Assembly: GCA_002500665.1 (NCBI GenBank)
Contig: DLRY01000002.1
Coordinates: forward strand, 1 to 8,904
Direction: 5' to 3'
DNA length: 8,904 nt
Source of the DNA: Opitutia bacterium UBA7876
Lineage (GTDB): Bacteria; Verrucomicrobiota; Verrucomicrobiia; Opitutales; Seribacteraceae
The notes beneath the pieces are model-generated. The model saw nothing but the letters and a program-made list of their open reading frames with translations. It was not told the DNA's origin and made no database searches. Numbering within the stretch: position 1 is the stretch's first letter; each line of letters opens with the position of its first letter. Below, piece by piece: positions 1 to 7,130 of the stretch. Made by a program: the position numbers and the translations under genes.

Positions 1-89
1 TTCGGGATGGGAGCCTAGTTCGATCGGCTGGTGCATGACGCTCAGTCTTGGGGTTGCCCGCTCCTTGAAAACCTGCCAACCTTCCAACC
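1..89. other. Unassigned left-edge leader
   Basis: No gene can be assigned here. On the + strand one frame stays open from the edge to a TGA at 36-38 and another ends at a TAG at 16-18, so the tail of an upstream gene is possible. On the - strand an ATG at 34-36 opens a frame reading MHQPIELGSHPE to the edge, so the start of a divergent gene is equally possible. Twelve codons are too few to choose. The stretch from about 37 to 89 is probably the 5' leader of the esterase operon; no Shine-Dalgarno sequence is seen before the ATG at 90. Confidence 0.3.
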
Positions 90-1250
90 ATGAAACCCCT
101 CATTCCTCTTTTCCTTATGCTTTGTTCGTCCTTAGCTTGGGCGGAAAAACCCATCCTCTGCAGGGGGAACTATCACACCGAGGCCGAAGCGGTAGCCCAG
201 CTCAAGCGCATGGCCTCGACCCATTCCAGCCTGAAGGAATGGAAAAAACGGGCCGAATCCGTGCGCCGGCAAATCCTCGTTGGGTCCAAGCTGTCCCCTT
301 TGCCCAAGCGCACGCCTCTTAACGCCATCATCAACAACATGCGTTCCTTTGAGGGCTACACCGTCGAAAACGCGGCCTTCGAAGCCAGTCCAGGCTTCTA
401 CGTCTATGGGAATCTCTATCGACCCTTGAACCGGAAAGGCAAGAGCCCGGGCATTCTTTGTCCGCATGGACATGCCCGCGGGCCGGCCGGTGGACGGTTG
501 CGTCCGGATCAGCAGAACCGTTGCGCCACCTTGGCCCGGATGGGGGCGGTGGTCTTTTCCTACGACATGGTTGGGTTCGGGGACTCGGAACATTTAGGCT
601 GGAACCACAAGCATCCGCAGGCCCTTACCCTCCAGACCTGGAGCAGCATACGCGCGGTGGACTTTCTGGAATCCCTTTCCGGCGTCGACAAGGCGAGAAT
701 AGGAGTGACGGGTTGTTCGGGCGGCGGCACCCAGACCTTCCTCCTTGCCGGGCTGGACGACCGTGTAGCGGTCAGCGTGCCCGTGGTCATGGTATCGGCT
801 CATTTCTTTGGGGGTTGCCCTTGCGAAAGCGGGATGCCCATACACAAGACCTCCAGCCTGGAGACCAACAACGCTGAGATTGCCGCTCTGGCGGCCCCCC
901 GTCCCCTAAAACTAATCTCCGTGGGCGGCGACTGGACGAAGAACACGCCTAAGGTCGAATACCCCTACGCCCAGTCGATTTACAAGTATTTCGGAGCTCT
1001 CGACAAGGTCGAGAATACTCATTTCCCAAGGGAGAAGCACGGATACGAGTACGTTAAGCGACAGGCCATGTATCCTTTTATGGTCAAGCATCTGGATCTG
1101 GATTCCAAGGGAGTGCTTGATCCCAAGACCGGAAAGTACGACGAGACCCAAAACACAATTGAGGAAGTCGAGACCATGCGTACGTTCGATTCCTTGGCCG
1201 ACATGCCCAAACACGCGCTAAAGCCCGGTTCGACGATTTCCTTCGAATAG
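90..1250 (+). CDS. Exported alpha/beta-hydrolase, acetyl-xylan-esterase-like
   Basis: Predicted secreted serine esterase of the alpha/beta-hydrolase fold, probably removing acetyl or other acyl groups from a carbohydrate. Residues 1-18 form a signal peptide (Lys2, hydrophobic core, AWA before Glu19). The nucleophile elbow is GCSGGG at 208-213 with Ser210. An HGH at 126-128 sits where the oxyanion loop follows the first core strand, and YDMVGFGDS at 158-166 follows the next strand. Likely triad partners are Asp281 (VGGDW) and His317 (EKHGY). A CPCESGMP segment at 243-250 gives two close cysteines beside the active-site side of the fold. The 386-residue length suits acetyl xylan esterase-like hydrolases common in Verrucomicrobiota and Planctomycetota. 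The ATG at 90 is chosen because it directly precedes the signal peptide. It is first in a two-gene operon with the SASA esterase. The fold and serine-hydrolase call are firm; the substrate is inference. Confidence 0.85.
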   Translation: MKPLIPLFLMLCSSLAWAEKPILCRGNYHTEAEAVAQLKRMASTHSSLKEWKKRAESVRRQILVGSKLSPLPKRTPLNAIINNMRSFEGYTVENAAFEASPGFYVYGNLYRPLNRKGKSPGILCPHGHARGPAGGRLRPDQQNRCATLARMGAVVFSYDMVGFGDSEHLGWNHKHPQALTLQTWSSIRAVDFLESLSGVDKARIGVTGCSGGGTQTFLLAGLDDRVAVSVPVVMVSAHFFGGCPCESGMPIHKTSSLETNNAEIAALAAPRPLKLISVGGDWTKNTPKVEYPYAQSIYKYFGALDKVENTHFPREKHGYEYVKRQAMYPFMVKHLDLDSKGVLDPKTGKYDETQNTIEEVETMRTFDSLADMPKHALKPGSTISFE

Positions 1251-1252
1251 AA

Positions 1253-2068
1253 ATGATTATGAGACGCAAACGATATTTTTCTCTCATCCTTGGTTTCCTG
1301 TTCCTTCAGGCAATTTCCCTGCGGGGTGCGACTGAACTTCCGGCCAAGGAAAACTTTCATCTCTTCCTCCTCGTCGGGCAGTCCAATATGGCAGGGCGGG
1401 GCAAGGTTACCCCTGCAGACAAGAAACCTCACCCGCGCGTCCTTATGCTGAACAAGGCAGGACAGTGGGTTCCCGCTGCGGACCCCCTGCATTTCGACAA
1501 ACCGCGAATGGTCGGGGTCGGTCTTGGGAAAACCTTTGGTACGCTTGTGGCGCAGAAGAGTCCTGAAGTTACGGTCGGGTTGATCCCCTGCGCCCATGGG
1601 GGTTCTCCGATTTCCGTTTGGCAACCGGGCAGGTACTACAAACCCACCCGCGGTCATCCCTGGGACGATGCGATCAAGCGTTCCAAGCTCGCAATGAAGG
1701 CGGGCACCCTCAAAGGCATTCTTTGGCATCAGGGCGAGTCGGATTCCAAGGCAGGCCTGGCCGAGGCCTACGAGAAAAAATTGCACGACTTGGTGGCGAG
1801 ATTCCGCAAGGAACTTGACGCCCGGGAAGCTCCCTTCCTCGCCGGCCAAATGGGGATTTTCAAGGAGCGTCCTTGGAGTGACGCCAAGAAACGGGTGGAT
1901 CAAGCCCACCGAGAACTTCCCAAGAAACTAAAGCACGCAGGATTTGTAGGAGCCAAGGGACTTGATCATAAGGGAGACCAGACGCACTTCGATGCCTCCT
2001 CCTATCGTGAATTGGGGCGTAGGTACGCAGACGTTTTTTTCAAACTGACGAGCGATCCTTCCAATTAG
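1253..2068 (+). CDS. Exported carbohydrate esterase (SASA / sialate O-acetylesterase domain)
   Basis: Predicted secreted SGNH-type esterase of the sialate O-acetylesterase-like (SASA, CE6-like) family, which removes O-acetyl groups from sugars such as acetylated xylan. A basic N-terminus (MRRKR) and a hydrophobic run to about residue 25 make a signal peptide. The catalytic block GQSNM at 42-46 contains Ser44. CAHGGS at 113-118 is the glycine block, HQGESD at 159-164 carries the conserved Gln-Gly-Glu, and DQTH at 242-245 gives the Asp-x-x-His catalytic pair. All landmarks are present in the usual order, so the 271-residue protein looks intact. It starts 2 nt after the stop of the preceding esterase, without a visible Shine-Dalgarno sequence, so translation is probably coupled. 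A second in-frame ATG lies at 1259. In bacteria lacking sialic acid, this domain usually acts on plant or algal polysaccharides; the actual substrate is unknown. Confidence 0.87.
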   Translation: MIMRRKRYFSLILGFLFLQAISLRGATELPAKENFHLFLLVGQSNMAGRGKVTPADKKPHPRVLMLNKAGQWVPAADPLHFDKPRMVGVGLGKTFGTLVAQKSPEVTVGLIPCAHGGSPISVWQPGRYYKPTRGHPWDDAIKRSKLAMKAGTLKGILWHQGESDSKAGLAEAYEKKLHDLVARFRKELDAREAPFLAGQMGIFKERPWSDAKKRVDQAHRELPKKLKHAGFVGAKGLDHKGDQTHFDASSYRELGRRYADVFFKLTSDPSN

Positions 2069-2099
2069 CCCAGCCGAGGGCGCTTGGGTTGGCGGGAAA

Positions 2100-2897
2100 T
2101 TATTCCGCGGGAAGGGTGCTGTCGTCCTTGGGCGGGTTGCGTCCGATCATGGGGTATTGCTCGAGGTCGACGACCTGACCGCTGACGGGTCCCGGATCGG
2201 GGGTTAGGAAGTGAACCACGGTAGTGGCGATCTCCCGGGGCCAGAGGATTCGTCCGGATGGGGCGAATTTCCTAGGCAAATCGGCGTACCAGTCTTGCCT
2301 GAGCCCATGCTCTTGTTTGCGTTTTGCCTCGTTCTCGGTGAGCACCCACCCGGGGTTGACCTGATTGACCCGTATCCCATGGTTTTGCATGAGGGCATCG
2401 CCGAGGTTGCGGGTAAGGGTCATGAGGGCCCCCTTGGAGGCCGAGTAGGCTAGAAGGGTCGGTTCCCCGCAATGGGCGTTCACGCTGCCGATGTTGACGA
2501 TGCTTCCGGAGGTCTTGCTCAATTCCGGCAGCGCGGCTTGAATCAGAGCCAGAGGGACGATTGTGTTAACCTCGAGAACCTGCCTGAAATAGTCACGGTC
2601 CGTAGAGTCGACGTCGGACCAGGTGACGAAGGCGGCGTTGTTGACCACTCCGTGCAGCCCCCCGAACTTCTCTTTGGCCAAGGCCACGAGTTCCTCGGGG
2701 CATCCTTCTTCGGTCAGGTCGCGGACCAGTGAAACGGCGTTGTCCGGACCCAGTTCCGCTACCGTTTCCGCAGCCAAATCCGCTTCCAGCCCGTTGATCA
2801 CGACCTTGGCTCCCTCATCGACGCACAGCTTGGCGATTGCCTTCCCGATTCCGGTACAGCTGCCCGTGACGATGATTGCCTGATCCTTGAGCTTCAT
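2100..2897 (-). CDS. SDR-family NAD(P)-dependent oxidoreductase
   Basis: Classical short-chain dehydrogenase/reductase, a cytoplasmic Rossmann-fold enzyme that interconverts an alcohol and a ketone with NAD(H) or NADP(H). The cofactor loop is TGSCTGIG at 11-18. Asp60 follows the third strand, NNAA is at 86-89, and the catalytic set is Asn111, Ser138 (IGSVN), Tyr151 and Lys155 (YSASK). NPGWVLT at 181-187 is the nicotinamide-binding block. All catalytic residues are present and 265 residues is a normal length. The second strand ends VINGLEAD with no Asp at the usual NAD-selecting position and no obvious Arg, so cofactor preference is open. There is no signal peptide. It converges on the esterase operon across 31 nt and diverges from CC1. 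The start ATG (2895-2897) gives a canonical SDR N-terminus; no Shine-Dalgarno sequence is visible. Substrate unknown; sugar or polyol dehydrogenase is a guess from the neighbours. Confidence 0.9.
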   Translation of the reverse strand: MKLKDQAIIVTGSCTGIGKAIAKLCVDEGAKVVINGLEADLAAETVAELGPDNAVSLVRDLTEEGCPEELVALAKEKFGGLHGVVNNAAFVTWSDVDSTDRDYFRQVLEVNTIVPLALIQAALPELSKTSGSIVNIGSVNAHCGEPTLLAYSASKGALMTLTRNLGDALMQNHGIRVNQVNPGWVLTENEAKRKQEHGLRQDWYADLPRKFAPSGRILWPREIATTVVHFLTPDPGPVSGQVVDLEQYPMIGRNPPKDDSTLPAE

Positions 2898-3032
2898 TTC
2901 AAGCCGTTTCTAAGGGGAAGAAGATTATTACAAAAGCTTTTTTTGGATCTTTGTTTGCGCTTTGAAAAAAACAGGACTATATATCCTATGTAAATACACC
3001 AAATATATAAAAACAAAACAGGACAGATGCTT
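2898..3032. promoter_or_regulatory. AT-rich divergent intergenic spacer
   Basis: This 135-nt spacer lies between the divergent SDR and CC1 genes and is clearly richer in A and T than its surroundings, especially about 2925-3020. It contains TTGAAA at 2962-2967, a TATATAT run at 2978-2984, TATGTA at 2987-2992 and ATATATAA at 3003-3010. None of the pairs has ideal sigma-70 spacing (TTGAAA to TATGTA is 19 nt), so I do not name an exact promoter. Promoters for both genes most probably lie here, judged from position and composition. Confidence 0.45.
3020..3023 (+). promoter_or_regulatory. Ribosome binding site of CC1
   Basis: An AGGA lies 9 nt before the ATG at 3033 but only 3 nt before the in-frame ATG at 3027. 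The spacing favours 3033 as the true start; the alternative would add only Met-Leu. Confidence 0.5.
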
Positions 3033-3749
3033 ATGAATACTGCAGTGCCCTTCCCAAAAAACAGGCGTTCGGCCGTCAAGAAGAAGCGTCAATGCCGCTC
3101 CCTCGTCCGGGCTTCCCTGCACGAGCAGCGGCAAAGACTGATCGGTCTGCGCCGCAAGATGAAGGAAGGCCTGGACTTGGGTGACGAAATGGATTCCTGC
3201 CAGGGACAAATCAACTTGTTGCTCAAGGAACTTCAGTCGATTGAGGAAGGGGGACATACGACCTTCCTGCAGGCCAAGACCTTGATTGCTCCCAAGGAAG
3301 GAGTTTCCGCCAAAAAAACAAACCTGAGGGCCGAGAAAGCCGCTCTCCGGAAGGAAATCTCCGAGCTTGAGGAGCGGCTTCTTTCGCCCCGTTTGCCTAG
3401 GGATGAACTGCAGGAAGTGTTCGAGTTGATTTCCCGTAAAAAGGATTACCTGAAACGCTTTGAAAATGAAATTCGGGCCCTCTGGCAATACAACCATACC
3501 CGTTTTGTGTCGGCCCGGGAGCAGGACGAGAAAAACCTTCAAAAGGAAAGCAAGCTCAAGGAACTGGAACAAAGCCGGGAAGAACTGAATGAAAGAATGT
3601 TCACCGCCCTCGAGCAGAACGACGATTTCCTGATCAGCGAGATCAACGGGGAACTGGTTCGACTGGAGGAAGAGAGGAAGGAAACCCTTCATCCGGACGG
3701 AGATCCCTTTCTCGCCGAGAGGGAACCAGGTGGACTCCAGGACCTTTAG
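3033..3749 (+). CDS. Coiled-coil protein CC1, unrecognised family, paralogue of CC2
   Basis: I do not recognise a named family. The protein (238 residues from 3033, or 240 from the ATG at 3027; numbering here uses 3027) is highly charged and almost entirely helical in character, with heptad-like leucine spacing. It has no signal peptide or membrane segment, so it is probably cytoplasmic. The N-terminus is strongly basic (KNRRSAVKKKRQCR, 11-24). Conserved blocks shared with CC2 are LGDEMDSC (51-58), LLLKELQSIEEGGH (64-77), LIAPK (86-90), KKTNLR (96-101), LEERL (114-118), QYNHTRFV (154-161) and DPFL (226-229). Alignment to CC2 is gap-free over positions 11-229 at about 54% identity by hand count. 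An internal repeat relates 68-84 to 148-164 (HxxFxxA[KR]). Its stop overlaps that of the convergent dehydrogenase gene. Conservation of exact length against CC2 argues for a real, selected protein; function is unknown, with structural or nucleic-acid-binding roles only guesses. Confidence 0.8.
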   Translation: MNTAVPFPKNRRSAVKKKRQCRSLVRASLHEQRQRLIGLRRKMKEGLDLGDEMDSCQGQINLLLKELQSIEEGGHTTFLQAKTLIAPKEGVSAKKTNLRAEKAALRKEISELEERLLSPRLPRDELQEVFELISRKKDYLKRFENEIRALWQYNHTRFVSAREQDEKNLQKESKLKELEQSREELNERMFTALEQNDDFLISEINGELVRLEEERKETLHPDGDPFLAEREPGGLQDL

Positions 3750-6700
3750 TCCCGTTCTTTGCTCAGGTAGGCGAACAAATCCCTCAACTGATCCTTGTCC
3801 AGTCCACCGAGCAAGCCTGGGGGCATGAGGGATACGGGAGTCGCCTCGAGGCTATCGATCGAGGAGCGGGGCAGGGTGGTTTTCTGGTTGGCCGCGTCCC
3901 GAAGGGTCACGGCTTGAGGGCTTTGCTCGAGGATGACCCCAACGAGAATTCTCCCGTCCTTGGTCTTGAGTACGTAGTTGGCGTAGCCTTCGCGGATCTC
4001 CAAGCTTGGATCTATGATGCCTGGAAGCCAAAAATCCATGTTCTTTCTCTCATAGCCCGTTAGGTCGGGGGCCGTTGATCCGCCTTGTCCGAACAACTTG
4101 TGGCAGGAGGCGCAGCGTTGCTCGAAATGAACTTTGCCGGCAAGGGGGTCGCCTTTGCCGCCTTGCCCCGAGAGGAGCTCCTTTATGCGGGCTATTTCCC
4201 TTTGTTTCTCAACCGAGCTTTTTGCCCTCAATTCAGGCCAATGGCCCGCTACCTTGCGGTTGATCTCCGGATCCTTGTGTTGCAAGAGCAACTGGACCAC
4301 GTCGGGAGCCACGTTGCGCGCCTTGACGTGGGCGAGGTCGATCTTTCCCATTAGTTGCCTGGCCCAGTCGAGTCGGCCGGCCAATACTCGGTGGGCCGTG
4401 CTTCTGACCCCATGCTCGGCCGGAAGGGTCGAGCCGTGGCGCGAGAGGATGGTCTTGGGAATCCTCGGGTCGTCGTACTGGGCCAAAGAGAGGAGGGAAA
4501 CCCTCTTGACCGCGCTCGGGTGGCCGCTCCCGAGGTTCTTGAGAAGCGGTCCGACTACCATCGGCCGGTTGATGGAACCAAAGGCCTTGGCCAGCTCGAG
4601 CCTCTCCATCGCATCGGCTGAGGAATCGCCGACTACGGCAACGGCTTGACTGATTGCCTTGTCATTTCCCCGCAGAACCTCAATCAGCAATTGGTTTTTC
4701 CCCGCTTTTGCCGCAAGGGAGTCCATGAGCCTGCTCAACCGTTCCGGCAAGGGAGGAATGTTCGTTCCCTGGAAGGCCAACTGCAGGCCGGCAAGAAGAA
4801 CCCTGGAAGCGTGATGATCCGGCGCCGAATCCAGCAAATCCGCGCAACTGTTGAGGTTTTGCGCCCCTCCGGCCATGGCGTAGCGGCGCATCAGTCTCTG
4901 GGCCAGGGTCTGACTGAAGACGGGGTGAACCCAAGTATCCTTCTCCCCGTACCACTTGCGAAGAAATTTCCGTCCCGACTCCGCATGAGCCTCCACTCCC
5001 CACCAGATCATGAGTGGCAAACGCTCGTCCCCCCTGACTGGTTCGCGCTCGGCGAGTGCTTGGAGAAGGGGCAAACCCTGGCCTGATGGCAAGCGCTTGG
5101 CCGCCGCCGCCAATTGAACGAGGACTTCGGCGTCCTTCTCCGTCTCGGCCATGGCTTCCATGGCCCGAGCCAGTTCGTCCGATACCTTGCCCTTGTCGCC
5201 AAGCAACCTCACCACCCAGCGCCTAAGGTGAGCGTCGGGATGGTCCAGCCACTCGAGCGCCCGTTTTCCCTCCAGGCCATTCAAGAGGTTGAGGGCCCAG
5301 AGGGACTCTAGGGAGACCTGTCCTGCGTTTGCCCGCACTTTCCCGACCAAGGATGGAATCAACGACCGCTTTCGCTGCCAACCGATCTCCAGCAGGGCCC
5401 TTCTTCGCACCCATTGGTTTGAATGCCCGAGCAGGCTCAGCAAATCCGAATCCTTCATTTTGGCCAAATCGCCGATTCGGTGGGCGGGGGTGCTTCCCTC
5501 GGGCTTGACCCGGTAGATCCGGCCACTTGACTTGTGCCAATCATCCACCGGTCGGACGTGGCTGAGCCTAGTGTCGTACCAGTCGGCCAAATAAACGCAC
5601 CCGTCGGGCCCTACTCCGCAAAACACCGGCCTGAACCAGCGGTCCCCGGAGTCCATGAGGTTTGCCTCGTCGACGGTGCGGAATCCGGAAGCCTCCCTCT
5701 TGAGGTTACTGACCCAGACGACGTTGTGAAGGGAGTTGGGGGCAATGATCTTGCCCTTGAATGACTTGGGGTAAAGCCCGCCCTCATAGATGCAGAAGGC
5801 TTGGGCGAAACGCCTGCGGTCACCCTCGTGTCTCATATGCTCGAAATAACCGAATGCGTAGGGGTTGGTTAGGGGGCCGTGCTTGCCCCAGTTCTTCTTG
5901 CCGTAGCTTCCCTGGGGGTAATGCATGCCCCGCGTATTGCCGTTGTTGGTCCCTGAGAAAACCCTCCCTTTGGAATCGATTTCCAAACTGAAGGTGTTGC
6001 CTCCGCCCTCGGCATGGATTTCAAAGCGCGTCGTTCCCGGATGATACCGCCAAACCATCTGTCCTTGCCACTCGATGAGTCTGCCCGTGGCGGGGCACTT
6101 AACCTTGCCCGTAGTGGTGCTTCCGTTCACGCCGTAGAGCCAACCATCCGGTCCCCACTGCAAACTGTTCATGACCGAGTGAGTGTCCTCCAGTCCGAAA
6201 CCCGATAGGCGAACCTCGGGGTCGGAGTCGGGAACGTCGTCTTGGTCCTTGTCGGGATAGAACAAAAGGTAGGGCGGGTTGGCCACCCAGATTCCACCAT
6301 GCCCCGTCACTACTGCCGTCGAGACGTTGAGCCCGGTTACGACGTCCTTGCTGCGGTCGAAGAAGCCATCTCCGTCGAGATCCTCGAAAACCGTGATCTT
6401 GTCCGCTCCCTTGACTCCGTGAGGCGGTGGTTCGGGCACCTTGTCGAATTGGGCCCTCAGGTGATTGTCGTACTCGATGATCTTCAGCCCGGCGGGGAAC
6501 TGGTACTGCAGGTACTGCGAGACCCAGAGCCTGCCCCGGCTGTCCCAACTGAGGAAGAGCGGTTGCCTGACCTCTGGCTCGGACGCCATGAGTTCGACGG
6601 CGAAACCCTTCCTCGTCTGGAATTCCCCGACCGCTTCCCGGGCGGGGGTAGGGGGCGTATCGTCGGCCAAGGTTCCCCGCCCTCCAAAGGTCCTGATGAC

Positions 6701-6823
6701 CTCCGAGACCTGTTCGCTGCCGGCCTCCGGAGAGGGCATTTCGTTGCTTGGATCTTGCCCGATTAGTCCGGTGAGGATGGCGAAGAGCAAGCTCATGCCC
6801 GAGGCTTTGCGGAATGAACGCAT
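3746..6823 (-). CDS. PVC-type membrane-bound dehydrogenase with HEAT repeats and C-terminal cytochrome c domain
   Basis: Predicted exported redox protein. Residues 1 to about 22 form a signal peptide (RSFRK, then SLLFAILTGLIG). About 66-440 is the Pirellula/Verrucomicrobium-type dehydrogenase propeller (TIGR02604-like), related in fold to soluble quinoprotein sugar dehydrogenases: FAVELMASEPEVRQPLF, DSRGRLWVSQ, GPDGWLYGV and GPDGCVYLADWYD are its blade signatures. Two acidic loops, DLDGDGFFD (148-156) and DKDQDDVPDSD (191-201), look like calcium sites. About 450-880 is helical with HEAT-like units (for example 466-481 and 526-543). The C-terminal domain (TIGR02603-like) has CASCH at 904-908 as the haem c site and Met1000 in SLMPPGLL as probable axial ligand. 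The 1025-residue length is normal for this architecture. The substrate is not known for the family; an alcohol or sugar, with electrons passed to other cytochromes, is inference. No Shine-Dalgarno sequence precedes the ATG; the upstream bases are A-rich. Confidence 0.93.
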   Translation of the reverse strand: MRSFRKASGMSLLFAILTGLIGQDPSNEMPSPEAGSEQVSEVIRTFGGRGTLADDTPPTPAREAVGEFQTRKGFAVELMASEPEVRQPLFLSWDSRGRLWVSQYLQYQFPAGLKIIEYDNHLRAQFDKVPEPPPHGVKGADKITVFEDLDGDGFFDRSKDVVTGLNVSTAVVTGHGGIWVANPPYLLFYPDKDQDDVPDSDPEVRLSGFGLEDTHSVMNSLQWGPDGWLYGVNGSTTTGKVKCPATGRLIEWQGQMVWRYHPGTTRFEIHAEGGGNTFSLEIDSKGRVFSGTNNGNTRGMHYPQGSYGKKNWGKHGPLTNPYAFGYFEHMRHEGDRRRFAQAFCIYEGGLYPKSFKGKIIAPNSLHNVVWVSNLKREASGFRTVDEANLMDSGDRWFRPVFCGVGPDGCVYLADWYDTRLSHVRPVDDWHKSSGRIYRVKPEGSTPAHRIGDLAKMKDSDLLSLLGHSNQWVRRRALLEIGWQRKRSLIPSLVGKVRANAGQVSLESLWALNLLNGLEGKRALEWLDHPDAHLRRWVVRLLGDKGKVSDELARAMEAMAETEKDAEVLVQLAAAAKRLPSGQGLPLLQALAEREPVRGDERLPLMIWWGVEAHAESGRKFLRKWYGEKDTWVHPVFSQTLAQRLMRRYAMAGGAQNLNSCADLLDSAPDHHASRVLLAGLQLAFQGTNIPPLPERLSRLMDSLAAKAGKNQLLIEVLRGNDKAISQAVAVVGDSSADAMERLELAKAFGSINRPMVVGPLLKNLGSGHPSAVKRVSLLSLAQYDDPRIPKTILSRHGSTLPAEHGVRSTAHRVLAGRLDWARQLMGKIDLAHVKARNVAPDVVQLLLQHKDPEINRKVAGHWPELRAKSSVEKQREIARIKELLSGQGGKGDPLAGKVHFEQRCASCHKLFGQGGSTAPDLTGYERKNMDFWLPGIIDPSLEIREGYANYVLKTKDGRILVGVILEQSPQAVTLRDAANQKTTLPRSSIDSLEATPVSLMPPGLLGGLDKDQLRDLFAYLSKERD

Positions 6824-7017
6824 CTATTTTCGTTTGGGTTTGGACAAGGTCTATGGCGAGAGAGATTGGTTTCTCATCGTTTCGTGAGAGAGTCCGGAGT
6901 AACTGGCTTTAACTCGAGTGAGGAGCTTATTGTGGTCTGTGGTCATGAGGTTCCCGAAGAGCGCTCCACCCATGGAAGATGGGAAAAGAGGCTTTTACAA
7001 GGTTTTGTTCAGTGGGG

Positions 7018-7044
7018 CGGACGACTTGCGGGAATAGTCGTCCG
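7018..7044. promoter_or_regulatory. Perfect 9-bp inverted repeat in the CC2 leader
   Basis: Arms CGGACGACT (7018-7026) and AGTCGTCCG (7036-7044) are exact reverse complements around a 9-nt loop, followed by AAAATTTT at 7045-7052. As RNA it would form a stable hairpin about 90 nt upstream of the CC2 start. As DNA it could be an operator for a dimeric regulator. The short T run makes a weak intrinsic terminator also possible. It lies between divergent genes, so it could act on either. Confidence 0.4.
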
Positions 7045-7124
7045 AAAATTTTACGGTATTCGAACCTCGCGGAGCAGGAAAACCGATTCCCTTTTATTGA
7101 CTTCTCCCTCCCGAAAGCTAAAAA

Positions 7125-7130
7125 CGAGGA
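7125..7130 (+). promoter_or_regulatory. Ribosome binding site of CC2
   Basis: CGAGGA with a 5-nt spacer to the ATG at 7136 is the best Shine-Dalgarno match in the window. It fixes the CC2 start at 7136 rather than any of the upstream in-frame ATG codons. Confidence 0.7.

Noticed and set aside
1019..1909. 296-residue - strand open frame across the esterase junction
   Set aside because: It lies antisense to two well-supported esterases with complete catalytic motifs and shows no family signature.
2069..2099. Possible terminator hairpin between the SASA and SDR genes (CCAGCC at 2070-2075 with GGTTGG at 2087-2092)
   Set aside because: The stem includes a G-U pair, the loop is 11 nt and no T tract follows on either strand, so it does not meet the pattern of an intrinsic terminator.
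2928..3692. Long - strand open frame opposite CC1 (and the similar one at 7118-7777 opposite CC2)
   Set aside because: Both are antisense shadows of the coiled-coil genes. Their resemblance to each other follows from the paralogy of the sense strand, and the sense frames have ribosome sites and coherent conservation.
7082..7130. Sigma-70-like promoter with TTGACT at 7097-7102
   Set aside because: The only -10-like match at the right distance (around 7119) would start transcription at or after the CC2 ribosome site.
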